DNA of 64,000 nucleotides from Clostridiaceae bacterium (GCA_012838795.1 DUOO01000016.1:1-64000); one strand, 5' to 3'; positions 1 to 8,987 are shown, counted from the first letter of the stretch. Numbers and translations are program-made. The notes: generated by a model from the letters alone, not told the origin.

Positions 1-620
1 GTATTGAGTATACTTTATCACCGGAAGGAATTTATCCGAGACCGGTAGATGAAACATTTGCTGTAGTCAAATATTTCCAGGAAAATGCGGAAGAATACAA
101 AATTGATCCGGATGCTATCGGTTTTGCCGGTGATTCAGGCGGAGCTAACATCTCAATGGGCGTGATTATCAAATTGCGTGATGAAGGATTTGATATGGAT
201 AAAATCAAGGCTGCAATTTTATATTACGGTTCCTATGGAATAGGCACCTCGATATCAATGGCATTACATGGCGGTGCATGGGATGGTCTGACAGAAGAAG
301 ATTTTATATACTACAGAACATTATATTTAGGCGATCAGGATCCTCTCGATTGCCCGTACTACAGTATTTATACTAATGATTTATCTTTCGGCATTCCTCC
401 TTGTTTCATTGTGGCAGCGGATTTGGATCCGCTTTGTGATGACAGTTTATTACTCCATACCATCTTGCAAAATCATGGCATAAAATCCGAGTATATTGAA
501 TATAAAGGGGCATTACACGCATTTATTCATTACAGTAAAGTGATGGATGATGCAGAAGACGGTATACGTCGTGGTGCTCACTTCTTTGCTCATGAATGCG
601 GTTTAGATCCGAGAAATTAA
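1..620 (+). CDS. Alpha/beta hydrolase (acetyl esterase/lipase type), 5' end cut by window
   Basis: This is the C-terminal part of an alpha/beta hydrolase related to acetyl esterases and lipases. The open frame runs from base 3 at the window edge, so the real start lies outside. The nucleophile elbow GDSGGAN is encoded around 129-149. The acid is probably the Asp in ADLDPLCDDS, and the catalytic His is in LHAFIHY near the C terminus. The usual N-terminal HGGG oxyanion motif would lie upstream and cannot be checked. A strong terminator follows. The family hydrolyses short acyl esters; the substrate is not predictable here. Confidence 0.85.
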   Translation, partial: IEYTLSPEGIYPRPVDETFAVVKYFQENAEEYKIDPDAIGFAGDSGGANISMGVIIKLRDEGFDMDKIKAAILYYGSYGIGTSISMALHGGAWDGLTEEDFIYYRTLYLGDQDPLDCPYYSIYTNDLSFGIPPCFIVAADLDPLCDDSLLLHTILQNHGIKSEYIEYKGALHAFIHYSKVMDDAEDGIRRGAHFFAHECGLDPRN

Positions 621-650
621 ATTTAATTTCTAATTGGCTTAATAACATTT

Positions 651-727
651 TAAAGATGTCTCAGAATATCAATTTCGGTAAAATCCGTTTTGCAGAACTT
701 CAATATCTGAGACATCTTTATTTTTTC
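651..727 (+). terminator. Rho-independent terminator with long loop after the esterase gene
   Basis: Arms 651-664 and 707-720 pair perfectly over 14 bases, extended by ATAT/ATAT across a one-base bulge, and are followed by six T. The loop is unusually long (over 30 bases) and contains a small CGG...CCG stem. It lies between convergent genes and serves mainly the + strand gene, because there is no T run on the minus side. Confidence 0.75.
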
Positions 728-744
728 AATATCTAATTGGATTT

Positions 745-1665
745 CTAATTAGATTTTAAAAAATTCTCTAATTTCGGCAGAATTTGCCGAGCCTGACGAT
801 AACCTTGTTCATAGTTGGCTTCCAAAGCAGCCAAATCTCGACAGCTACTGTTAATTGCCATCTTTTCCGGGTAGATTAATAAGGCATGACCGGAATTTTC
901 TAATGCCGATAATTCATCGAGAGTTTTATTATAGTTTAGATGACGTTGAGCAAGCAGCTTTAACAATTTTGGATAACGTCTTAAATAAAAGCGTAACAAT
1001 GGTCGATGGGATTGTATGGTTTTGCGATAATTCTTTTCGCGGGTCAATACGACAACAAAACGTGTCATTCCGTCGTTTCTTGCAGTATCCAGCTCAAGTC
1101 CGTTTCGTAAACCGCCGTCATAGTAGATTTTTCCATCAATCGTCAGGGGAGGCATCATAATAGGCAGAGTAGACGAAGCCCTTACCGCTTGAACCAACTG
1201 TTCAAGTTTTGTGAGCTGCGTTTTATCCCAAAATCGCGGTAAAGCTGAGTCTGCTTCGATTGCGCTGATTTTCATACGAGCAGGGTTTGCATTGAAAGTA
1301 TCTATGTCGAAAGGCAAAATATCCCTGCAGGTTTCTTCATAGATCCACTTAGCATTAAAAAAACCGTTACCTTTGACAAAATGCCCCCAGCCGCCAAATT
1401 CAGGGTACTTAGCTATATCAATAAAAGACTTCCTGGCACGTTCTTGATCACGCGAAAGATAATTAATGGTACAAGATGCTCCGGCTGAAACCCCGCAAAC
1501 ATAGTCAAAGTAATATTCTTCTTCTAATAATACATTAAGCACACCGGAGCTGAAACTGGCACGCATGCCGCCACCCTCGAATATTAAAGCTGTATCGTGA
1601 ATGTTGTTTTTAAGTTTTTCCATTCGTTTACTTTTCACCAACCTCGCTCTTTTCCGACAAGTCAT
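745..1665 (-). CDS. Patatin-like phospholipase family protein
   Basis: A patatin-fold serine lipase with a Ser-Asp dyad. The oxyanion motif EGGGMR is near residue 30, the nucleophile motif GVSAGAS near residue 60, and the Asp motif DGGLRNG near residue 183. The family cleaves acyl chains from phospholipids or related esters; this bacterial YjjU/RssA-like type is usually a cytoplasmic protein of about 280-300 residues. The start is uncertain: the longest frame begins at 1665, but a GTG at 1638 (behind GCGAGG) or the ATG at 1623 gives an N terminus closer to the family. It converges with the esterase gene and appears to be transcribed alone. Confidence 0.85.
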   Translation of the reverse strand: MTCRKRARLVKSKRMEKLKNNIHDTALIFEGGGMRASFSSGVLNVLLEEEYYFDYVCGVSAGASCTINYLSRDQERARKSFIDIAKYPEFGGWGHFVKGNGFFNAKWIYEETCRDILPFDIDTFNANPARMKISAIEADSALPRFWDKTQLTKLEQLVQAVRASSTLPIMMPPLTIDGKIYYDGGLRNGLELDTARNDGMTRFVVVLTREKNYRKTIQSHRPLLRFYLRRYPKLLKLLAQRHLNYNKTLDELSALENSGHALLIYPEKMAINSSCRDLAALEANYEQGYRQARQILPKLENFLKSN

Positions 1666-1917
1666 TCTTTAACACTAATAATGAAACCGGATAATTGATT
1701 GCTTGTATTTAATATCATAATTTATGTCTTTGATATCTTTTCTGATACATATTTATATATTCAAATTAGACCGTTTGCTCAAGCGTATTTTGAAAATAAT
1801 AGCAATTTGAGCTAGATTATTTAATATATATTATAATAGATATTAGTATAATCTCGATTCACTGCTAAAAGAATGTTTTTTCACTTGCTTAGTAAAAAAT
1901 TATGAGAAAGGTTTTGT

Positions 1918-2823
1918 ATGAAAGATCCTATTCAAAAATATTTCCAAGTTGGAACAGTACATTTTATGAGTTATCCGACAGCTCATCATGAATATGTGGA
2001 ATCATTGAGAAAAATTCTATTAGATGATTTTTTCACTGCCGTTGAAATAAAACATGTAGAAGATGATGAAACAAGAGCAATTGTTAAAAAAATGCTGGAT
2101 GAATCAGGTATTAAAGTATGTTATGGCGCACAACCGAGTTTATTAGGACCCGGTTTTAATCCTAATCATTTGGAGGAGACTGAAAGAAAAAAAGCAGAAG
2201 ATGTATTGCTTGCAGCTATTGATGAGGCTGAATATCTGGGAGCAAAAGGTATTGCTTTCTTAGCGGGCAAATATGAAAAAGATAAAGAAAAAGAGGCATA
2301 TCAACAGCTATTGATAACAACACGCAATCTTTGTGATTATGCCAAAACCAAGGACATGATGATAGAAATGGAGATTTTCGATTTCAATTTCGATAAAGCA
2401 GCCTTAATCGGACCGGCTCCTTTAGCTGCAAAATTTGCAGCAGATATGTGTACAACACATAATAATTTTGGATATATTGTTGACTTATCACATTTTCCGC
2501 TGACATATGAAACGAGCAAATTTGTCTTTAGGACGCTGCGTCAATATATTACACATTTACATATCGGAAATGCAGTAATGACAAAAGGAGCTCCGGGATA
2601 CGGTGACTTGCATCCGAGATTTGGATTCCCTAACAGTGAAGTAACAGTTGATGATGTATTGGATTTCTTCCGTGTCTGTAAAGCTGAAGGATTTTTGGAT
2701 GCCGATGATCCGATTGTCATGTCGTTTGAAGTCCAGCCGTTTGGTGATGAAGATGCGGATTTAGTTGTGGCAAATACAAAACGTGTGATCAATAGGGCAT
2801 GGGCATTATTAGAGGATTTTTGA
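1918..2823 (+). CDS. Sugar phosphate isomerase/epimerase-like TIM-barrel protein
   Basis: A 301-residue protein of the xylose isomerase-like TIM-barrel superfamily (AP endonuclease 2 type). Candidate metal ligands sit on successive strands: Glu in MIEMEIFDF, Asp and His in VDLSHFPL, His in THLHIGNA and Glu in MSFEVQPFG. The family isomerises or epimerises sugars and inositols, or acts on keto acids; the substrate is not evident. A clear GAGAAAGG ribosome site precedes the ATG. It stands 165 bases before a hydroxyacid dehydrogenase gene on the same strand, so the two may share a small catabolic pathway, but no terminator or promoter settles co-transcription. Confidence 0.75.
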   Translation: MKDPIQKYFQVGTVHFMSYPTAHHEYVESLRKILLDDFFTAVEIKHVEDDETRAIVKKMLDESGIKVCYGAQPSLLGPGFNPNHLEETERKKAEDVLLAAIDEAEYLGAKGIAFLAGKYEKDKEKEAYQQLLITTRNLCDYAKTKDMMIEMEIFDFNFDKAALIGPAPLAAKFAADMCTTHNNFGYIVDLSHFPLTYETSKFVFRTLRQYITHLHIGNAVMTKGAPGYGDLHPRFGFPNSEVTVDDVLDFFRVCKAEGFLDADDPIVMSFEVQPFGDEDADLVVANTKRVINRAWALLEDF

Positions 2824-2988
2824 AATACTTCCTTCTCATTTAAATAATGGAAATACATTAAAGAATATCATTGTTCAATATTTGAAAGGTGTTTCGTTAA
2901 GGTCATTTTTATATAATTAGAAATATTACAAAATTTTTTTCGTATAAATTAAAACATAAGGAATAAAATTTGCAAAGGAGACCGGCAT

Positions 2989-3951
2989 ATGGCTAAAAAA
3001 ATAGTTGTATTAGACGGATATACAGCAAATCCGGGCGATTTATCATGGGAAGAGTTAGAGAAGCTTGGAGAATTAACAGTGTATGATCGCACACCGTCTG
3101 ATAAAATAATCGAAAGAATCGGAGATGCATCTTATGTTTTCACGAATAAGACTCCTCTATCAAAAGAAACTATTGAACAAAGCTCTAATCTAGAATTTAT
3201 CGGTGTTTTGGCTACAGGCTACAATATAGTTGACATAGAAGCTGCTAAGGAAAAAACCATTCCGGTATGTAATATTCCCTCTTACAGCACTGATTCGGTG
3301 GCTCAATTTGTTTTTGCCTTATTATTAGAAATTTGCCATCATGTGGGGCATCACAGTCATGAGGTAAAAAAAGGCCGTTGGACATCCTGCAATGATTTTA
3401 GTTTTTGGGATTATCCGTTAATAGAATTGTCAGGTAAAACAATTGGTTTTATAGGTTTTGGTGAAATAGGCCAGGCAACTGCAAAAATTGCAAGATCATT
3501 CGGTCTGCATACGATTGCTTATAATCGTTCTCAATCTGATGAAGGAGCAAAATTAGCGGAATATGTCAGTTTGGATGAACTTCTGGAAACCGCGGATATA
3601 ATTTCTCTTCATTTACCGTTATTTCCGGAAACAAAGAATTTGATTAATGCAAAAACAATTGATCAAATGAAAGACGGAGTAGTTGTTATCAATACTGCCA
3701 GGGGTCCTCTTGTCAATGAAACGGAAATGGCAAAAGCTTTAGAAGAAGGCAAAGTCGGTTATTATGCTGCAGATGTAACGGAAATAGAACCGATACCCGG
3801 CGACAATCCGCTGTTAAAAGCACCAAATGCTATTATTACTCCGCATATTGCTTGGGCACCCAAAGAGGCAAGACAACGACTGATAAATCTTGCAGTTAGA
3901 AATCTTAAGCTGTTTCAAACCGGAAATACTGTTAATGTCGTAAATTTATAA
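2989..3951 (+). CDS. D-2-hydroxyacid dehydrogenase (glycerate dehydrogenase-like)
   Basis: An NAD-dependent D-isomer 2-hydroxyacid dehydrogenase of 320 residues, the usual length. The Rossmann motif GFGEIG is near residue 155. The catalytic Arg is in NTARGPLVNE, the Glu in TEIEPIPGDN and the His in TPHIAWAPKEAR. The family interconverts 2-keto acids and D-2-hydroxy acids; the sequence most resembles glycerate/hydroxypyruvate reductases, though the substrate is inferred. The ribosome site AAAGGAGA is well placed. It may be co-expressed with the upstream TIM-barrel gene. Transcription appears to end in the AT-rich hairpin at 3975-3999. Confidence 0.85.
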   Translation: MAKKIVVLDGYTANPGDLSWEELEKLGELTVYDRTPSDKIIERIGDASYVFTNKTPLSKETIEQSSNLEFIGVLATGYNIVDIEAAKEKTIPVCNIPSYSTDSVAQFVFALLLEICHHVGHHSHEVKKGRWTSCNDFSFWDYPLIELSGKTIGFIGFGEIGQATAKIARSFGLHTIAYNRSQSDEGAKLAEYVSLDELLETADIISLHLPLFPETKNLINAKTIDQMKDGVVVINTARGPLVNETEMAKALEEGKVGYYAADVTEIEPIPGDNPLLKAPNAIITPHIAWAPKEARQRLINLAVRNLKLFQTGNTVNVVNL

Positions 3952-3969
3952 TATTTTTAATAACGAGGG

Positions 3970-3998
3970 TTTACAAAAATATTCCGGCATGATATTTT
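3970..3998 (+). promoter_or_regulatory. Probable promoter of the T-box transcript
   Basis: TTTACA (3970-3975) and TATTTT (3993-3998) are separated by 17 bases, which would start transcription near 4005, just before the first T-box stem. The same bases form an AT-rich hairpin (3975-3982 with 3992-3999) that could weakly terminate the upstream dehydrogenase transcript. Read by eye only. Confidence 0.45.
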
Positions 3999-4004
3999 TA
4001 TTAT

Positions 4005-4310
4005 TAAATGCGATGACCGAGAACAAGTAGGTCAATGGAAGTTGTGAGAGATATGCCGGTTGGTGCAAGGCAGAAAACGGAAATTGATTGAATACATCTT
4101 GAGAGCAGCGTCCTGAAATTAACAGTAGGAGACGACGGGTGCGCCCGTAACAGCGTTAGGGTATAAGCTGATTAATTGTCTTTGTTGTACGGAATTTATT
4201 GTCAGTCGTACCCGATGAGGTCTTAGTTGTGAGACTAAGATAAAAAGAGGTGGTAACACGTTTTCTGAACGTCCTCTTGTGTTAATACAAGATGGGGCGT
4301 TTTTTTATTT
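4005..4310 (+). promoter_or_regulatory. T-box riboswitch leader, apparent tyrosine (UAC) specifier
   Basis: A transcriptional T-box leader. Visible parts in order: the Stem I distal element with AGAGA and GGTTGGTGC; the specifier region GAATACATC followed by TTGAGAGC, giving UAC (Tyr) in the usual position; a Stem III hairpin (4221-4227 with 4234-4240); and the conserved T-box TGGTAACACG (4251-4260). The antiterminator pairs AAGAGG (4245-4250) with CCTCTT. The competing terminator uses about 4269-4300 followed by a T run. Uncharged tRNA-Tyr should stabilise the antiterminator and switch on the downstream gene. The next gene starts about 170 bases after the terminator and encodes a tyrosine phenol-lyase-like enzyme. 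Confidence 0.92.
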
Positions 4311-4482
4311 CTCCATCAAACGAAACACATAATGAGTTAAGAAGACAGAGGAAATATTCCTCAAAATGAATTTTGATTCTGCAGCAAATAAACTGAAAAA
4401 GCGTTTTGTTTACAGAAATCAAAATACTATGTTAACTAAAAAACAGGTTAACAGAACAAAAAGTTGATTTAAGGAGAAGAAC

Positions 4483-5928
4483 ATGAAAGAAATTCGTTTT
4501 TTTAGTGGCAAAGACGTTCCCTTAGAACGTCATCGAGTATATGTAGTTAGAAAATTACATTTATTACCGGTTGAAGAGCGTTTACAAAAATTGCAAGAGG
4601 CAAAAAGTAATCTTTACTTATTGCATAATAAAGACATTTTTCTCGACATGTTAACTGATAGCGGTGTCAATGCATTGAGTGATAATCAGTTGGCGGCAAT
4701 GATGAATGCGGATGATGCCTATGCAGGAAGTGAGTCTTTTTATCAGTTAGAAGCCAAAGTCAAAGAACTGTTTGGTATGGATCACTTTTTACCGGCACAT
4801 CAAGGTCGCGGTTGCGAAAAAGTGTTGTCTGATCTTTTAGTTAAGCGGGGTGACATTGTTCCGATGAATTATCACTTTACGACTACAAAGTCACACATTG
4901 TGCGATGCGGTGGTGAAGTTGTTGAACTATTACCGCCGGAATCCTTGGAATGCAAGAGTGATTTGAAGTTTAAGGGTAACATTGACATCGGTATGTTAAA
5001 AGATGTTTTTGAGAAAAATCATAAACGTATTCCATTTGTCAGACTTGAAGCAGGTACCAACCTGATTGGCGGTCAACCCTTCTCTTTGGATAATTTAAAA
5101 CAAACATCTGAAATCTGTCGCTCGTATGAGATACCTTTGATGTTAGATGCATCCTTACTGCAAGATAATCTTTACTTTATGAAAAAAGACGATCCGGCTT
5201 GCCAAGATTTGACGATAAGAGAAATCACAAAGATAATCGGTGATCTTTGTGATATTATTTATTTTTCAGCCAGAAAATTAGGCTTTGCACGTGGTGGTGG
5301 TATTGCAATGCGTGAAGGTCCGCTGGTGGTTCGCTTAAAAGAATTAATTGTCTTGAATGAAGGTTTCCATACATACGGCGGTATGTCGGTAAAAGACATT
5401 GCGGCGATTACGGTCGGTTTAGAAGAAACAATGGATATGGAAATGATCTCCCAGGGACCGCTCTTTATCAAATATATGGTTGAAGAGCTGGATAAACGTG
5501 GTGTTCCGGTGGTAACACCTCCGGGCGGACTCGGTTGTCACCTTGATGCAATGAGATTTGTACCGAATATTCCGCAAAATCAATATCCGGCTGCTGCCTT
5601 GGCTGCTGCCGTCTACTTAGCCGGCGGTATCCGCGGTATGGAACGCGGTACACTCAGTGAAGATCGTAACCCTGACGGAACTGAACGTCTTGCTTCAATG
5701 GAATTGCTGCGTTGTGCGATGCCGCGTCGTGTATTTACTTTAAGTCAAGTTGAATTTGCGATTGATCGAATTCATTGGCTTTGGGAAAATCGTGAATTAA
5801 TCGAAGGTTTGGAATTTACACTTGAACCGAAAATATTACGTTTCTTCGTAGGCGAACTGAAACCGGTTTCTGATTGGCAAGAAAAGATTGTTAAACGCTT
5901 CCGCCAAGATTTCGGCGACTCACTGTAA
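4483..5928 (+). CDS. Tyrosine phenol-lyase-like PLP-dependent beta-eliminating lyase, divergent
   Basis: A 481-residue member of the tyrosine phenol-lyase/tryptophanase family (fold-type I PLP enzymes that split aromatic amino acids into phenol or indole, pyruvate and ammonia). Against Citrobacter TPL, recalled from memory, it keeps Tyr71 (here Y80), Arg100 (R109), Phe123-Thr124 (F132-T133), Asn185 (N193), Asp214 (D222), Ser254 (S262), PLP Lys257 (K265), Arg381 (R388), Arg404 (R410) and Phe448 (F454). Thr124, Arg381 and Phe448 are the TPL-type specificity residues where tryptophanase has Asp, Ile and His. However, Arg217 is Leu (L225) and Lys256 is Arg (R264), so activity may differ. It is preceded by a tyrosine T-box and has ribosome site AAGGAG. 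Confidence 0.8.
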   Translation: MKEIRFFSGKDVPLERHRVYVVRKLHLLPVEERLQKLQEAKSNLYLLHNKDIFLDMLTDSGVNALSDNQLAAMMNADDAYAGSESFYQLEAKVKELFGMDHFLPAHQGRGCEKVLSDLLVKRGDIVPMNYHFTTTKSHIVRCGGEVVELLPPESLECKSDLKFKGNIDIGMLKDVFEKNHKRIPFVRLEAGTNLIGGQPFSLDNLKQTSEICRSYEIPLMLDASLLQDNLYFMKKDDPACQDLTIREITKIIGDLCDIIYFSARKLGFARGGGIAMREGPLVVRLKELIVLNEGFHTYGGMSVKDIAAITVGLEETMDMEMISQGPLFIKYMVEELDKRGVPVVTPPGGLGCHLDAMRFVPNIPQNQYPAAALAAAVYLAGGIRGMERGTLSEDRNPDGTERLASMELLRCAMPRRVFTLSQVEFAIDRIHWLWENRELIEGLEFTLEPKILRFFVGELKPVSDWQEKIVKRFRQDFGDSL

Positions 5929-5983
5929 ATACTGAATTATTTGATTGTGATTACTTGTCTGTAATGACAAGCTCATATGGTTT

Positions 5984-6050
5984 TGTCTCAAAAGTCGAGG
6001 TCTGCAAATATTAATTTGATATGCTATGATTTTTGAGACATTATTTAATC
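5984..6050 (+). terminator. Probable terminator hairpin in the 468-base gap before ppk2
   Basis: TGTCTCAAAA (5984-5993) pairs perfectly with TTTTGAGACA (6031-6040), with a long loop and a weak T-rich tail. The arm core TGTCTCA/TGAGACA is shared with the terminator at 651-727. The rest of the gap (5929-6396) is AT-rich and I found no coding frame in it; several TATAAT-like stretches near 6230-6270 could serve the downstream gene, but none has a convincing -35 partner. Confidence 0.5.
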
Positions 6051-6396
6051 GGCCTGACTTCAAAAGACCTGTGTCAAAAAACTGTGCTTAAATTCGAAAT
6101 CTGCAGCGTGCCCGCAAGGAACTGATTCTTGACAAAATTTCCAATTGAAAAAACAATTTGACAAATGCAAATATTGATAAAACAACCATGATATACATTG
6201 AAAGCTCAATTATTATTGTGTAAAATATACACTATATATTTTGGTTATAATTCTGATCTATTATATTTTATTAATATTTGTTGAAACAAAGACAAAAAAT
6301 TGAAATGAAAATCATGAAAGGTTAGACAATAGTAAATTAATTTTTATCAAAAGCAATATTAATGATTGTAATTGGAATTTTTGAAAGGAGCGTATC

Positions 6397-7263
6397 ATGG
6401 GACAAGTCTATAAGATGAAAAAATCACTTTATGAGAAAAAACTGAGAGAGCTGCAAATTGAATTAGTTAATCTCCAAGAATGGATCAAAGCAAAAGGTCT
6501 AAGAGTTGTGGTTATATTCGAAGGACGTGATGCTGCAGGTAAGGGCGGAGCAATCAAAAGAATTACTGAGACGCTCAATCCTCGTTACTGTAAAGTCGTA
6601 GCTCTGGGTGTTCCGACTGAAAGAGAAGAGAGTCAGTGGTTTTTCCAACGTTACGTAGCTCATCTGCCGGCTGCCGGAGAAATGGTTTTGTTCGACCGCA
6701 GTTGGTACAATCGTGCAGGTGTTGACAAAGTTATGGGCTTCTGTACCGAAGAAGAATATAATGATTTTTTACGTAGCTGTCCGTCATTTGAAAATATCCT
6801 GATTCGTTCGGGAATTATTTTGATTAAATATTGGTTCTCAGTTAGTGACGAAGAGCAAGAACGTCGTTTCCAAAGCAGGATTAATGATCCTGCAAGACGT
6901 TGGAAAATAAGCAAAATGGACCTCGAATCTCGCAGACGCTGGTTAGATTATTCAATAGCCAAAGATACTATGTTTGCTTATACTGATACAAAATTGTCTC
7001 CCTGGTATGTAGTTCATTCCGATATAAAAAGACATGCACGTATTAACTGTATATCACATTTGTTGTCGATGATTCCTTATGAAAAAATAGAGCATCCTGT
7101 TATAGAGTTGCCGCCGATAGAAGAACACAGAGGATATATAAGACCGCCTCTGACGGAACAGACATTTGTACCTGATGTAGCAGCCGAATTGGCAAAAAGC
7201 CAGGATAAAATGAAAACTGAGGAGAGCGATTCAAACCTTGAAGATGATGACTTAATTGAATAA
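6397..7263 (+). CDS. ppk2: Polyphosphate kinase 2 family protein (PPK2)
   Basis: A 288-residue polyphosphate:nucleotide phosphotransferase. The Walker A motif GRDAAGKGG is near residue 45, the Walker B/lid segment DRSWYNRAG near residue 103, and the family block RRWKISKMD near residue 167. PPK2 proteins use polyphosphate to phosphorylate nucleoside mono- or diphosphates; which nucleotide cannot be told from sequence alone. The acidic C-terminal tail (residues 265-288) goes beyond the core domain. The ATG follows AAAGGAG. It seems to be a single-gene unit and converges with a histidine kinase gene. Confidence 0.9.
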   Translation: MGQVYKMKKSLYEKKLRELQIELVNLQEWIKAKGLRVVVIFEGRDAAGKGGAIKRITETLNPRYCKVVALGVPTEREESQWFFQRYVAHLPAAGEMVLFDRSWYNRAGVDKVMGFCTEEEYNDFLRSCPSFENILIRSGIILIKYWFSVSDEEQERRFQSRINDPARRWKISKMDLESRRRWLDYSIAKDTMFAYTDTKLSPWYVVHSDIKRHARINCISHLLSMIPYEKIEHPVIELPPIEEHRGYIRPPLTEQTFVPDVAAELAKSQDKMKTEESDSNLEDDDLIE

Positions 7264-7343
7264 TCGTACAACTAAAATATGTAAAACATCGGATGAGTTG
7301 TGAGTAATCAATTTAAGCGAATTAAATTAGTTTAATAATTAAA

Positions 7344-8987
7344 TTACAGTTGTTTTTCAGAGGCAGTTTCAATTATGAAGAGACTGCCTTTGCCAGCTGA
7401 ACTTTCTGCACTAATTTCTAAACCATGACGTTTAGCAATTTCTTGAGCAATAGCTAAACCGAGACCGCTGCCTTTTTTATTTTCTTCAGAAGTTTGTTTA
7501 TGAAATCTCTCAAAAATAAACGGCAAATCTTCCGGGGGAATACCTGATCCATGATCCTGAATCTTCATTGATATTTTTTGATCAGTACTATTCAGGAGCA
7601 AATCAATTGTTTCATTTTCCGGGGAAAACTTTATTGCATTATCAAGAATTATTACAATCATCTGGCGTAATCTGGTATAATCACCTGACATGCTGAAATT
7701 CGAACCTTTTTGTTCAAAATTCAGTTTGATTGATTTCTCAGCAGCAAGAGTTCGCATTCCGTTAAGAGCATCTTGACATATTTCTCGCAGATCAATGTTT
7801 TCACATTGAATTGAAAAATCGGGATCTTGTAAACGCGAAAGTTCCAGAAGATCACTGACTAATCTTTCAAGATATTTACTTTCGTTAAGCATCTGCCGAT
7901 AATATTCATCAATAGTTTTATCTTCTGTGACAATTCCATCGGCAAGAGCCTCTAATGAAGCTCGCATCACTGTGATCGGAGTTCGCAGTTCGTGAGAGAT
8001 GTTAGCTAAAAAATTCTGACGTCTTTGCTCGGCTTCAATTTTATTTTGATTGGCTATTTGCAAATCAGAGGCCATTTGATCAAATGATGTGGCTAGATCT
8101 CCGATTTCATCATTGCGTTTAATATTACTTCTTTCTAAATAATCTCCTTTTCCAATTTTATCGGCTGATTTTGCTAATTTGCGCAAGGGATCACTTAAAT
8201 TTTTGGAAAAGATTGCTGCTAAAACAAAAGAGATCAAAAGAGCTGTCGGCATACTGATTAACAGTATTCCTAAAGCTTGTCTGCTTGTGTCATTAATATT
8301 TTGAATCGGTTCATGCAGTAAAACGGCACCTTTAATTGAACCGTCACTTATCATTATCGGAACTGCTGCAGTCATAGTTCTATTCCCGAGAAATGTACTC
8401 AAATCCTCGCCATAAGCTTCATTACCGTCGAGTGCCTGTTGAATTAACAGGATAGATCCCTCCGGCAGTTCGCTGAGATTTAGTTCAGACTGCTCATTGC
8501 CGCGGGTAATCAATGCCATTTCCTGATCAACTAGCCAATAATCACCTTGAATCAGATTGTCCGGCACATTCATGTAATTTCCCAATCCATGACCGATTCC
8601 GCCTGCTTTATATTGACCTCTCATCTGAGCATTTTGTTGATTCGAAGAGACCGGATTTAATTTTTGATTCTTATGATATGAACTATTGGGATTATTGGGT
8701 TTATGAAGATTATTGGAATTGTCAGAATTATCAGGGTCAGTGGAATTAGTAAGATTGTTTTGATTATTCTGATCAATTTCGATGACTTGATCTGTCTGAG
8801 GATTGTCAAAAACTACCTGAGCTACAATATCAGAGATTCTGTTGGCACACTCAATAAGCTCGCCTCTATGATGTTCTGAGTTAAAACGTGAGAAAATAAC
8901 AAAAAACAATGAACTAATTACAAATGACAGCGTTATTAATGCTATTGAGAAATATAACATTAAACGTCCGCGGATTTTAATTATCAT
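7344..8987 (-). CDS. Sensor histidine kinase (HAMP/HisKA/HATPase_c)
   Basis: A membrane histidine kinase of 547 residues. There is one N-terminal membrane helix (about residues 8-32), an extracytoplasmic region to about residue 225, a second helix, HAMP, HisKA with the phospho-acceptor in HELRTP, and the ATPase domain with GSGIPPEDLP and GSGLGLAIA. The ATG at 8987 overlaps the stop of the regulator gene by 11 bases, the usual sign of translational coupling; a longer frame to 9122 would run inside the regulator and is rejected. The outer region contains an Asn/Ser/Gln-rich stretch (about residues 70-120) that looks disordered. It is the partner of the adjacent OmpR-type regulator; the stimulus is unknown. 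Confidence 0.9.
   Translation of the reverse strand: MIIKIRGRLMLYFSIALITLSFVISSLFFVIFSRFNSEHHRGELIECANRISDIVAQVVFDNPQTDQVIEIDQNNQNNLTNSTDPDNSDNSNNLHKPNNPNSSYHKNQKLNPVSSNQQNAQMRGQYKAGGIGHGLGNYMNVPDNLIQGDYWLVDQEMALITRGNEQSELNLSELPEGSILLIQQALDGNEAYGEDLSTFLGNRTMTAAVPIMISDGSIKGAVLLHEPIQNINDTSRQALGILLISMPTALLISFVLAAIFSKNLSDPLRKLAKSADKIGKGDYLERSNIKRNDEIGDLATSFDQMASDLQIANQNKIEAEQRRQNFLANISHELRTPITVMRASLEALADGIVTEDKTIDEYYRQMLNESKYLERLVSDLLELSRLQDPDFSIQCENIDLREICQDALNGMRTLAAEKSIKLNFEQKGSNFSMSGDYTRLRQMIVIILDNAIKFSPENETIDLLLNSTDQKISMKIQDHGSGIPPEDLPFIFERFHKQTSEENKKGSGLGLAIAQEIAKRHGLEISAESSAGKGSLFIIETASEKQL

Noticed and set aside
4483-5928. Calling the PLP lyase a tryptophanase
   Set aside because: The residues that separate the two enzymes (Thr133, Arg388, Phe454 here) are of the tyrosine phenol-lyase type, and the leader specifier is UAC and not UGG.
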